From positions 22,833,812-22,897,811 of the forward strand of contig CM051007.1 in assembly GCA_027704905.1 (NCBI GenBank): 64,000 nucleotides of DNA, read 5' to 3'. Under the pieces are notes generated by a model. It did not search any database. It saw only the letters and a list, made by a program, of their open reading frames with translations, and had not been told where the DNA came from. Source of the stretch: Muraenolepis orangiensis. Lineage: Eukaryota > Chordata > Actinopteri > Gadiformes > Muraenolepididae. The position numbers and the translations under genes are program-made. How positions within the stretch are numbered: the first letter of the stretch is position 1; each line of letters begins with the position of its first letter. Below are positions 23,291 through 33,369 of this stretch, one piece after another.

Positions 23291-23363
<73 letters not shown>
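23291..23363. repeat. (GA)n microsatellite
   Basis: About 70 bp of GA dinucleotides with one GAGG interruption, inside the ERV interior. The apparent Leu-Ser repeat protein on the minus strand is an artefact of this tract. Confidence 0.95.
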
Positions 23364-23366
<3 letters not shown>

Positions 23367-23589
23367 TGGATCGATAGATAGATAGATCACCGTGTTGCGC
23401 CCTGCAAAATTAATCTTTTTTAACAAATAATCGTTTTAACAAATAATAATTGTTTCCAATATCTTTCAGATCTCTAATTTTATTTAAATTGCGTTCATTT
23501 ACCTCAGTGACAGCTCTTAAAAGTTATACTATTTTATCCACCGCCAGGTGTACATTGCACACATTAAAGGACTTATCTCGTTCCATCAA

Positions 23590-23882
23590 TGTATTCCCTG
23601 AATACGGAACGAAACAACGTATTCCCTGAATACGCACCCGTGGTGCACTTTACACGTATTCCCTGAATACGGACAAATCAGTCACTCTTTCAGTCTGTAC
23701 CCCCTTTCAGTCAGTGTCCCGGACACTACATTCATCCAGTGTCCCTGGACACTCGGCCTGTGACCTTCACTCACACAGTACACAGGTACTCACTCACCAG
23801 GTACCTCTAACACTCACACGCATTCACTGAGTGTCCCGGACACTCGCGATTGTCCCTGACAACCTGGCTGTCCCTGACAGCC
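23590..23882 (-). other. Array of covarying small hairpins in the ERV leader
   Basis: Eight short perfect palindromes with stems of 5-7 bp and a constant CCT or CCG centre are packed into under 300 bp. They are GTATTC-CCT-GAATAC (three copies: 23591-23605, about 23618-23634, about 23655-23671), AGTGTC-CCG-GACACT (23713-23727), AGTGTC-CCTG-GACACT (23738-23753), GAGTGTC-CCG-GACACTC (23829-23845), TTGTC-CCT-GACAA (23850-23862) and GGCTGTC-CCT-GACAGCC (23866-23882). The stems differ in sequence but stay complementary. The array lies between the primer site and gag, where retroviral packaging and dimerisation signals reside. Function is inferred. Confidence 0.75.
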
Positions 23883-24147
23883 GGCACTCACGGAGTATTA
23901 ACACACGTCTGCGCTAACCCAGGTTTCTACTAAACCTTGGCTAAAAAAAGCTCCAAATGATGTATGCAATTCACCTCTAACGGCTGGCCATTAAGTATTC
24001 ACGCGTATTTCTCACCGTAACCAAAAGATCGTCGACCTCAACCGGCGTCTCCACGGACCAAACAGTCGACTCCTCCCTGTGAAGCCCGAAGGGGTGATTA
24101 ACCAGCCGCGGTCTGCGTCCGGGTATCCTACCGCGATGAGAGTGACG

Positions 24148-24165
24148 ATCCCACTTCTGACACCA
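24148..24165 (-). other. ERV primer-binding site, tRNA-Leu
   Basis: The + strand reads ATCCCACTTCTGACACCA, identical to the 3' end of a vertebrate tRNA-Leu plus CCA. It is 3 nt from the 5' LTR (starting at 24169 on the + strand). Primer tRNA-Leu is known for some vertebrate ERVs such as the ERV-L group. Confidence 0.85.
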
Positions 24166-24168
24166 AAT

Positions 24169-24864
24169 TGTGGTGGAAATTTACGTGAATAAGAAGGCAA
24201 ATTATCAATCAATAAGAACTGTCACGCATGAACTCAATTAAGTTTGAAGATTTATCAAGCAAGCAGAAACACAATGAACATATCCAAATAGACAAGTAGA
24301 CAAGTAGTCAAGTGGTCAAGTAGTCAAGTAGTCAAGTAGCAAAACAGACATATAGACAGACAGTCAGACAACAGACAGACAACAGACAGACAAAGCTTTG
24401 TCGGGAGCCCCGAATCCTATGAGGTGAGGATAGGGAAGTCCGCCGCAATGCTGGCAACACTCAGTATTTATCCCTCCTTAGGACTGCCCCTAAGATACTG
24501 TCTTTCACCCCAATGATGCAAGTCTTGACCACCTGGCTCCACCAGCCCCATCCCCAGCACGGGAACGGAGGAACTCTCGTGCAGGCAGAGGAAGCCAGAG
24601 GTGTTGGACCAGGAGCGGCCAAGCCTTTGATCCAGCTCAATAGTTGTATGCCAACCCCCCTCAACAGCTGTAGACTGTAATAGCCACTGTCCCCCGCTAT
24701 GAGATAAACATTACAGTTGGTCAAGCAGGATGAGGATAAGGATAAGGATAAGAACCCCTCAGGACAATAGGACAAAAGGGTGATAGGGAGAATTACATAG
24801 GGGGGTCACAAGGTCAAAGAAACAGAGAGTGATAGAAGGGACAACATATGATTTTTCCATTACA
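24169..24864 (-). repeat. ERV 5' LTR
   Basis: Partner of 17964-18653, with the same TGTGGTGG start and ATTACA end. It is 696 bp versus 690 bp, the difference lying in a short ACAGACAGACA tandem repeat. Confidence 0.95.
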
Positions 24865-24895
24865 GGGTTCCGCAGGTACACTCTGTGTGTGGCAG

Positions 24896-25190
24896 AAAAA
24901 GAAAGCTGTGAAGCCAGTGTTACCCTTCTGCCCAGCGGATGTTGTTGCTCTTTGTAGAAAAGAGACCAGAGATGACTTGAAATGGTTACATACTGCTCTG
25001 CTGAAACTTCCTGAGTGGCCTCTTCAAGGGATTCAATGGCTTGGGAAATATGAGACCATAGTAGCTCCATTGCCAGTGTTTAGGGACAGGTATGAAGAAA
25101 AACATCATTCCTTTAATCATGATGAAGTAGCAAGCCTGTTTAGTCACCAGAAGGCATTACTGTGCAGTGTGTGTGTGTGATTGGTTGAAG
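24896..25190 (+). other. Unrecognised open stretch downstream of the ERV
   Basis: The + strand is open from 24848 to a stop at 25180. Outside the LTR end it encodes a plausible-looking segment with ALCRKETRDDLKWLHTALL and GIQWLGKYETIVAPLP. I do not recognise a family. It may be an exon remnant, an element fragment or chance. It is bordered on the right by R1 copy ii. Confidence 0.2.
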
Positions 25191-25199
25191 CAGCCTTCA

Positions 25200-25618
25200 C
25201 CTGGCCCATATCTGGTAGAATGTGGCAGCAAGTTCCGCCTGCTCTACTTGTTGAAATAGTATTGTGGAGTGTGGGAGGGTTAGTGGCTGGTTTATGCAGC
25301 CTCACCTAGCCTGAGCTGTGGGTCGTTAGGTTGCGGCTCACAGGTTAAAACAGCCACCACCACACACACACGAGGAGAGAGCTCTAGCATGTCCCATCTG
25401 CTTTGGTCACAACTATTCAAACTATTGCAATAATAAATAATAAAAATAATTAATATTATGATAATAATAATAAACCTGATTCCTCATGTCTTTGTCTTTG
25501 GGAGGAGATTATTCATTTGTTAGTTTATTTGTTAGAAATCAGCAGGCAAGGGATACCATTACGTAGGTAATGGCTAGGTGAGGCTAGGTGAGGCTGCTTA
25601 AACCAGCCACCAACCACA
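25200..25618 (-). repeat. R1 repeat, copy ii (minus) plus a short + strand R1 end
   Basis: The segment 25200-25500 matches the R1 consensus in reverse: CCTCACCTAGCC, GCTCTAGCATG and AATAAACCTGATTCCTCATG. The last 70 bp (25545-25618) are an R1 end in forward orientation (GGTGAGGCTGCTTAAACCAG, CCACCAACCACACACACT). The same forward end abuts the promoter of copy C at about 34980. Confidence 0.7.
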
Positions 25619-25619
25619 C

Positions 25620-25858
25620 ACACTCCGCATCCGGTTTATTTTGTTAAACAAAAACATTTTTTCCCTAATGTTAGGGGACAATGGTGTATGTATCTTTTAT
25701 GAGTCAAACATCATAATGTTTCTTGTTCAATGCACACAACTTCAGTAAAAGACAACAATTGAATGACCTTATAGGTATGCTGGCTTAAGCCCCACCTCTA
25801 GAGAACAGGCTGAAGAAGTGGCAGACAGAGCTGGAATATGGCAGAGGATTTGGAGAAG
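25620..25858 (+). promoter_or_regulatory. Promoter and untranslated first exon of copy B
   Basis: This block is closely matched at 34995-35249 upstream of copy C. Shared runs include TTATTTTGTTAAACAAAAAC, TTAGGGGACAATGGTGTATG, CATCATAATGTTTCTTGTTC and GCTTAAGCCCCACCTCTAGA. It ends at a consensus donor, GAGAAG|GTAAGTCACTGA, at 25858/25859 in B and 35249/35250 in C. No ATG-initiated frame continues into the coding exon, so the exon is 5'UTR. The transcription start is not visible; conservation suggests the proximal promoter is included. Confidence 0.65.
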
Positions 25859-26971
25859 GTAAGTCACTGAAAAAAAAGGTCCTTTGAATTTACTTGATTT
25901 TAACGTGTGCATCGGTCCCACATTATCAGAATGTGGCCCTCTGGCCTAATTTTCCATGTTTTCTTGATTCGCTATTGCTTGTTAAACCAAATAACATTAG
26001 ACTGTTTAAAATATTTGCGTAATGTTAAAATGTTCATGTCCAGTGTACCTCATTTTCAATTGTGACTCCAACCTCATTTCTCAATGCTAATAATATTCAA
26101 TATTCATAATATTTATAATAATGTAACTTTAAAGCAATTTCATTTAGACCCTGGTAAAATAGTAAGGTCTATAAATGTAACCTGATTTGTTAAAGTTAAC
26201 TACAGCTATACGTATTGTAGACATTGGTTCCAAGTATATGTGTGCAAATACAAAATCACAAATGTAAAAGGGACAAGTTCTGTACTATAACATTGTTTGT
26301 TATAGTTAGCCTTACAACTTATAAAATGGAGGTACATTTGACTAATTTGCATTAGAACAGTTTTACAAATTTGCATTCAAACCTGTATTAACGGCATTGG
26401 ATTCCAACAAATTGAGAATAATGCAAACAACACACAACTGTTTTCACAGTGGATGCAACTAAACTAATCAAATAATCCAAATGATGCTTGAAGTACAATG
26501 GATTCACAATACATTAACCTAGGTAACCTTGCATTACTTTTAGAAAATAAGATAACACAGAGGCAGAGATACAAATATTTTTTCCCCGACATCAACCTGC
26601 AACCAAAACAACATTATTTGGAGCACTATCCCCAGATGATTTGGCTCTTTAGTCAAGTTGTCGGGTACTGTACCACGACAATGAGTACTGTAAAGTGACC
26701 TTACTCAGGTTACAACATAAACACCAAGCTGCTCCAGAGTTTTCTGATCCTGTAGAAGAGGTTCAAAGGTTTACCATAGGTTTTAACATGAACGGTTTTG
26801 CACATTGTACTTACAAGTAAATAGTTGATAGCATTGACTGTTTCAATGGTCTGTCTCTAAATTGACCACTTAACCTCCCCCATCCGAGAGAGAGAATATT
26901 CAACATTCTCCATAATCAAATGAAAACAAACCTGCTATTTCCATATTTTTTTGGTTCGGTGCAGGTGAACG

Positions 26972-28381
26972 ATGGCTGTCAATGTACCAGGAGTGGTGGT
27001 GTTGGCCTTTTTCTACCTGATGGTCCTCGGAACTGGAATCTGGGCCTCGTTCAAATCCAAGAGGGAGATCAAGAAGAGTTCAGCGGACCCGATGGAGATG
27101 ATCTTGCTGGGCAACCGACAGATCAGCCTGGTGGTGAGCATGTTCACCACGACTGGTGGGTTCACACTCCTCTTCTCTCTTATCCTTGCTGGGACTTTTT
27201 AAAATTTCTTTGATGTTTTGAGAGTTTCAGAGCAGAATTCAGGGACCGCAACGGCCCTATAATGGTTGGGTTGCCCTATTTAAAAAAATCGATATAAATT
27301 AATCCATTAAATTCCAATTGCCAAAAGGGTCCAGCCACCAGTTATACTACTGGCAATTCTGTCATTCTTGTCTGAACATTTTTCTGGCCAAAGAGCATTC
27401 CACAATAGAGTTGACGTACAAGAGAAATACTATTAGATTAGATTGTAATTGTTTGAGGACCCGAGAACCTCAACAATTACAGGTGTGAGCCCCCCAGATA
27501 CAAACCTGTGTGTTTGTTCTGTACGTGTGGTAAATATGTTGTATGTGTGTGCGTGTGTGAGTTTTATATTGTGTGCTTCTGTATATGTGCATTTATCCTG
27601 TAGCCACGTGGATTGGTGGCGGATTCTTCATTATGATGGCTGAGGCAGCCTACACCCCCATGAACGGGCTCCAGGAGGTGATCATGCTCATCACCGCATA
27701 CTCCACTGCCTTCATTACGTGTAAGAGCCTTAATTCATGATAGATAAGAGCCTTAACTTGTAATCTGTAAGAGCCTTAAATCAGTATATGTAATTCATGA
27801 TATATAAGAGCCTTGAATCAATATCTGTAATACCCTTTATTCATAATATATAAGAACCTTAGTTTGCAATCTGTAAGAGCCTTAAATCATTATCTGCAAT
27901 AGCCTTAATTCATGAACTATATGAGCAATAATTTGTCATCTGTCAAATCCTTAAATCGTTATCTTACGAGAGCCTTAATGCATGATCTGTAAGTGACTTA
28001 AGTCATGATGTGTAAGAGCCTTAATTCATGATGTGTAAGAGCCTTGTGGCAGGATCTATTAGAAATTATCTATAATGTTTTTTTACACTAAACCCCATTC
28101 CATTTGTAGGAAAATCTCAAACCTAATTTAAGCTCAAATGATTTAAAAGCTTTAAAAGTTTCCTCTATATTCAGTTATTATTAGCCTCCACAAATATTTG
28201 ACCTTGTCTTTTTTTTCTTCTCCAGGTGGCTTAGTGTTCACCAAGCCCATGAGGGACAGGAGATTTGTGACCATGCTAGATCCCTTCTACATCAAGTATG
28301 GAAAGGGAGTAGGATGCCTCCTCACAATAATATCCCTCATGGCTGACCTTATCTGGATTCCAACAACACTTCTTTCATTAG
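26972..28381 (+). CDS. SLC5A7-like choline transporter, copy B (coding exons 2-4; rest in or beyond the gap)
   Basis: Coding exons are 26972-27155, 27604-27720 and 28226-28381, with GT-AG borders at the same points and phases as copy C. They encode the N-terminal 152 residues with no stop. The start is MAVNVPGVVVLAFFYLMVLG (TM1), followed by LLGNRQISLVV, TWIGGGFFIMMAEAAYTP (TM2 region) and GLVFTKPMRDRRFVTMLDPF (TM3 and loop). These match the N-terminal fold of SLC5 sodium-coupled choline transporters. Exon 2 differs from copy C at 8 of 61 residues by hand count. Exon 5 is expected at the left edge of the N gap, and exons 6-9 are not seen. The gene may be whole but unassembled, or truncated. 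Confidence 0.8.
27721..28065 (+). repeat. Splice-donor-like minisatellite in intron 3 of copy B
   Basis: Directly after exon 3 the intron consists of about 14 degenerate tandem units of 20-25 bp, with core CTGTAAGAGCCTTAATTCATGA. The true donor (GTAAGAGCC) is the first unit. The same array follows exon 3 of copy C at 44092-44480. Confidence 0.85.
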
Positions 28382-28589
28382 GTAAGTTGGATGAACCAGA
28401 CTTTTGTCATTGGTAGCTTGCATTTATGTACCCTTTATTTACTGGAATGCAAGCATTTAATTCACTTTAGGACAGCATGTTATGTTGACAGGGCCTACAC
28501 CTCTTTCCATGTGTTTTGAAATGTTACACAAGGAATCCATCTTGCCAGGCTTCAAGTTATCCGCTTGTGCTTTATATCTGTGTATAATA

Positions 28590-28868
<279 letters not shown>

Positions 28869-28899
28869 GTAAGGCTACGTGGCTGTGAGGTCCCTGTTC

Positions 28900-29190
28900 A
28901 GGTGCCAGTGTAGCAGATGACCACAAGACATTAAAATGGCTTCTTGCAGATTTTCCCGACAAGCACTCGACGAGTGATGAAGCGATGAGTAATCTGGTGT
29001 ATGGTTTGGTTTGACAATTTTAGACAAACAGTACATGCTCGAGCTCCTCCTGAGGGTGTGTGTGGTGATGGCTGGTTTAACCTGTGGGCCCTTACCAAGG
29101 ACCCACAGGTGTGCAGCCCAGCCTCAAAGTCAAATTAGTCTGACTGGGACCAGGTGAGGCTGCTTAAATGATTCACTAACCACCTAAATA
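28900..29190 (+). repeat. R1 repeat, copy iv
   Basis: Follows copy iii head to tail. Landmarks are GACATTAAAATGGC, ACAGTACATGCTCGAGCTCC, GTGTGTGGTGATGGCTGG and CCAGGTGAGGCTGCTTAAA. The two R1 units in tandem suggest unequal exchange or an internally repeated source. Confidence 0.75.
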
Positions 29191-29211
29191 CCAGTGGTGA
29201 AGCGTCAGGGC

Positions 29212-29623
29212 CAGTGGCGTTGCGCAATATTTCGGGGTTCCCCCGCAGGTCGGACCATGGGGCCCCGCCCCCTCCCCTAAATCAATAATAGAGTGACATG
29301 GGATAGACATCGCGGCCACTTTTTTAAATGTTTATTTTTTCAGGCATCTTTTGTAAACAGTATAGGTCAGTAGGAACTCATGTGTACACTGTTGTACGGT
29401 GTTGTCGCGATCGTGAAGTCCAACGGGGGGGGGGGGGTTGTCGCAATCGTGAAGTCCAATGGGGGGGGGGGGGGGGGGAGGGTTGTCGCAATCGTGAAGT
29501 CCAACGGGGGGGGGGGGCCCGTTACGAAATCTAAGAGGATAGCCTACAGTGGGGGTGGGGGCCTCCTAAGCTCCGGGGCTCCCCCGCAACGCGGGGGCTG
29601 CGGGGGCCTCCGCTACGCCACTG
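29212..29623. mobile_element. hAT-type MITE with perfect 8-bp TSD
   Basis: The element begins CAGTGGCGT and ends ACGCCACTG, perfect inverted ends. It is flanked by GTCAGGGC on both sides (29204-29211 and 29624-29631). Inside are three units of GTTGTCGCRATCGTGAAGTC separated by G-runs (29399-29517). There is no coding capacity. It is a 412-bp non-autonomous hAT. Confidence 0.92.
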
Positions 29624-29631
29624 GTCAGGGC

Positions 29632-30500
29632 CTTCAATCAGTGGTGTAGTCTACTTTTTTGTAGTGGGTATACTGTAATAATTGTACTCATCCATCCTAG
29701 AGCGACGCATTGCGGAGCGACACCTGTCTCGAAGCAACACCTCATGAACCATCACACTCACTAATGCATAGACTAGTCTTGAGACTGGTTATGTGTTATC
29801 AACATGTCAATGTATTATAAGCATTTGTATGTGACTTTTAACTGCCAGTAACATTAACAATAAAAGAATGAACAATGATGGAAAAAGCCCACTTATCTTC
29901 TAGGGTTGAACAATTAATCGAAATTTTTATCAAAATCTCAATATGGCCTACTGCAATTTTTAAGTAATACACAATAAATATGGTCATGCTACAGATGTCC
30001 TGACCCACACATCATCATCATCTACACTTAAAAAAACATCTTTGTTTCGCATAGATCTGCACAAATATCACACAATAATCATTTTAAACATATTTTTCAA
30101 TGCATTAGATATTTATTCAAACTTCTTCAGCCCTATTATCTTCCATAAATCATTGTCAAACTATGTACTGTATCGGCTTAAATGAACAAGCAAACATCCT
30201 TGAAGTGCTACAAAACAAATTAGCTTCAAACAAGAAACAAATTAACAAATAAGTGTTACTAAGTATACTAAGTATACTAAGTGTTTAATCATAAGGTTTG
30301 CTGACATTCCAAACTATATGGATTGCAGACTAAAGCCCATATCACAATTTTGACTATTATTGGTTGTTGAATTCTGGGTAACCAGTTATCGCCCTAATAT
30401 TACAAGTAGTATGTTGGGTTAATGTTGGGTAAAATGTGGGACTTTTGAATGAAAATAAAAGGGGCCAAGCTTTCCATGCTACAACTCTGCTTATATGTAT
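29632..30500. other. Intron 4 of copy B, AT-rich with transposon fragments
   Basis: A CAGTGGTGTAGTCTAC segment (29639-29655) and a TAGGGTTGAACAATTAATCGA segment (29912-29932) look like ends of two further DNA transposons, but I cannot find matching right ends. The final 35 bp before the gap (about 30470-30503) match the sequence just upstream of exon 5 in copies A and C. Confidence 0.4.
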
Positions 30501-30503
30501 TCC

Positions 30504-31503
30504 NNNNNNNNNNNNNNNNNNNNNNNNNNNNNNNNNNNNNNNNNNNNNNNNNNNNNNNNNNNNNNNNNNNNNNNNNNNNNNNNNNNNNNNNNNNNNNNNN
30601 NNNNNNNNNNNNNNNNNNNNNNNNNNNNNNNNNNNNNNNNNNNNNNNNNNNNNNNNNNNNNNNNNNNNNNNNNNNNNNNNNNNNNNNNNNNNNNNNNNNN
30701 NNNNNNNNNNNNNNNNNNNNNNNNNNNNNNNNNNNNNNNNNNNNNNNNNNNNNNNNNNNNNNNNNNNNNNNNNNNNNNNNNNNNNNNNNNNNNNNNNNNN
30801 NNNNNNNNNNNNNNNNNNNNNNNNNNNNNNNNNNNNNNNNNNNNNNNNNNNNNNNNNNNNNNNNNNNNNNNNNNNNNNNNNNNNNNNNNNNNNNNNNNNN
30901 NNNNNNNNNNNNNNNNNNNNNNNNNNNNNNNNNNNNNNNNNNNNNNNNNNNNNNNNNNNNNNNNNNNNNNNNNNNNNNNNNNNNNNNNNNNNNNNNNNNN
31001 NNNNNNNNNNNNNNNNNNNNNNNNNNNNNNNNNNNNNNNNNNNNNNNNNNNNNNNNNNNNNNNNNNNNNNNNNNNNNNNNNNNNNNNNNNNNNNNNNNNN
31101 NNNNNNNNNNNNNNNNNNNNNNNNNNNNNNNNNNNNNNNNNNNNNNNNNNNNNNNNNNNNNNNNNNNNNNNNNNNNNNNNNNNNNNNNNNNNNNNNNNNN
31201 NNNNNNNNNNNNNNNNNNNNNNNNNNNNNNNNNNNNNNNNNNNNNNNNNNNNNNNNNNNNNNNNNNNNNNNNNNNNNNNNNNNNNNNNNNNNNNNNNNNN
31301 NNNNNNNNNNNNNNNNNNNNNNNNNNNNNNNNNNNNNNNNNNNNNNNNNNNNNNNNNNNNNNNNNNNNNNNNNNNNNNNNNNNNNNNNNNNNNNNNNNNN
31401 NNNNNNNNNNNNNNNNNNNNNNNNNNNNNNNNNNNNNNNNNNNNNNNNNNNNNNNNNNNNNNNNNNNNNNNNNNNNNNNNNNNNNNNNNNNNNNNNNNNN
31501 NNN
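30504..31503. other. Assembly gap, 1000 N
   Basis: Exactly 1000 N, the usual placeholder for a gap of unknown size. Exon 5 of copy B on the left and the reverse transcriptase of the right-hand LINE are both cut by it. Long apparent reading frames across it are artefacts. Confidence 0.99.
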
Positions 31504-32985
31504 TATCTCCTCTTCAGCTCCCTCCACATGTGTGCCTAGGAGGTCCCGGAAGTGGGTGAGCCAGGAGGTCACTCTCTCCCCTGGGCTGCAGCCTGCCAGC
31601 TGTCCCTCCCTTGGCCTCTTACGCCCACTCATCTCATTTATGACCCTCCATGACTCCTTATACTGCCGTTCGCCATGCACTGCCTCCACCTTCCTCACCT
31701 TCTCCATCAGCTCCTCCCCCGAGTAGTTGCTTGGCCTCGTTCAACACCTCCCGATTCTCCTCGGTCCTCTCCCTCTCAAAGCTTCTACGCGCTTCCACCA
31801 TCCGTGCCCGCACCCTCACAACCTCAGGGTGCCTGGATGTAGGGGAGGCTTTGAGTCTCCCCTTTGTTGGCACCCATCTCCTGGTAGCTTCCTCGTTAGC
31901 AGCTAGAAACTGCCCGTACTGCCGAGGCTCCTCAGCCAGCTGTAGCAAGCGGCCTCTCACTTACGCTGTGTAGCTGGCTTGGAGGTCGGGGCTTCCTGCA
32001 AAGGCCTCCCAGTCGGGCCGGGGCCTCAGGGAGTTCTTAGGGAACGTACTGTACGACTCTGCATTAAGGACAGACGATTTCCATTTCCTCCTTACCAGTA
32101 TGTAATCCAACTGACGCAGCATACCAGAAGCTCGGTCCTGGAACGTCCATCTCTTGCCCATCCGCTTACGGAACAAGGTGTTGGCGGCCAGGAGCTCGTG
32201 TTCCGTAAGCAGGGCGGATAGATATTCTCTGTTGCGGTTGGTGTTGTTGTGGTATGTGAAGGGTGCGTCCTCTGGTCCGAGTCTTGCATTGAAGTTCCCC
32301 AGGATTACCAGGAAGTTGTGGGCTGGGACATGGTGGATGGCGGTTCTTAGTTCGTTGTAGAACTTCTCCACATCCTCTACTGGTGCTGCGTTGGTGGGAG
32401 AGTACACACTCATGACCGTTGTTACCGGGTTCCCCTCGAAGTCAGCGACGAGAATCCTGTCGGTGTGTTGCTGCACCCTCCGGAGAGCTCTTCGCGCTCG
32501 AGGGCCCACCGGTGGCTGCCTGGGCGTCGTTCCTCCACGCAGACGAGGTGATGAACGAGCATCCCCCGACTTTGTGGTATAGGATTGGCTGGTCGGTGTG
32601 CACCCTCCTGTGCTCCTGCACCCCCAGGATCTCCACTCCCCTCTCCTCAACACACTTTGCTAGCTCCTCCAGCCGTGCCTCCTCCCTGACTGTGTTTGCA
32701 TTGTAGGTTGCCATAATAAATGGCCTCCTACAACGCAAGAGTGCATTGGACAGTGGGCTGGGATCTGGCTGAACCCTTCCTCTCCTGGGGTGGAGGGGGT
32801 TTGGGGTCCAGTCGTCATGGTGTCCTCCCGAGGGAGGACCAGCACCACCGTCCGCTGTCAGGCTCCTGCGTACTCCCGCCGCTGGAAGTATAGGATTACT
32901 ATTGATTGTACTCATCATTTCTTTGGATGTTAAGCTCCATTGGCAAGCTTTACAATGTGCAGGGTAAAGAACTGTGGGGCACAAC
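31504..32985 (-). pseudogene. LINE endonuclease and linker, cut by the gap
   Basis: The minus strand reads MATYNANTVREEARLEELAK (from about 32713), with ILGVQEHRRVH carrying the catalytic Glu region. A frameshift near 32520 follows. The next segment has VMSVYSPTNAAP, LVILGNFNARLG (Asn/Asp motif) and RQLDYILVRRKWKSS. A linker with ESWRVINEMSGRKRP continues to the gap edge. This is an AP-endonuclease of a non-LTR retrotransposon, 5' part only; the RT would lie in the gap. I cannot assign the clade with confidence. Confidence 0.8.
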
Positions 32986-33360
32986 TCCTCACAGCACTAC
33001 TTTGGCCGTTCCGGGCCTAAGCCTTCCGCCCTTGCTCCCCACCTCCAGATGGTGTACGGTGCGGAGCCAGGCGCAAGCGGAGTGTCCATCTCCTAGATGG
33101 GTTGCCTACCATGGCTTATATGAGCCCCATCTGTCCATACTATTTGCCCATAGCTGGGGCAGTGGTTGGCGGACGACAGGGCGTGTCCACACGACGGTGG
33201 GCCTGCGTGCCTCGCCTCTGGGGCCCACTGCTGCTCCGAGATCCCCTACAGTTTAGCCTGGGACCGCGAGGTGCCCAGTATCCGTGTGTGGCCGCGGGGA
33301 GGCACTGTAGGAGTCTTGGCGGAAGAGAGGCTATGTACCGGCAGGAGGAGACTTACGCAC
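32986..33360. other. GC-rich region, probable LINE 5' flank
   Basis: This GC-rich stretch has open frames on both strands but no recognisable domain. It lies just upstream of the minus-strand endonuclease, so it may be that LINE's 5'UTR. Confidence 0.25.
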
Positions 33361-33369
33361 TTGGCTCAA

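Larger units (their letters stand above)
17964..24864 (-). mobile_element. Endogenous retrovirus with LTRs, pol mostly deleted
   Basis: Two LTRs of about 690 bp bound a 5.5-kb interior on the minus strand. The flanking duplication is 4 bp, GGGT (17960-17963 and 24865-24868). The primer-binding site (24148-24165) is an exact complement to a tRNA-Leu 3' end including CCA. The polypurine tract lies at 18654-18670. In sense order the interior holds a long leader with hairpins, a gag zinc-knuckle remnant, the C-terminus of integrase and an envelope region. Most of protease, RT and RNase H is absent. A 4-bp TSD and this integrase tail resemble gamma/epsilon-type retroviruses. All genes are broken, so it is a defective provirus. 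Confidence 0.9.

Noticed and set aside
23238..23426. Protein with a long Leu-Ser repeat
   Set aside because: Direct translation of the (GA)n microsatellite inside the ERV.
10994..28381. Copies A and B as one gene scrambled by misassembly (A = exons 5-9, B = exons 1-4)
   Set aside because: No gap separates 17454 from 26972, copy A has its own inactivating lesions, and the gap edge after B carries its own exon 5 flank. It remains a weak alternative until long reads are checked.
29399..29517. CRISPR-like repeats with spacers
   Set aside because: Only three units, separated by G-runs, inside a hAT MITE in vertebrate DNA.
30357..31726. Several reading frames of 350-435 codons across the N block
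   Set aside because: They consist of placeholder residues from the 1000-N gap; only the short flanks are real sequence.
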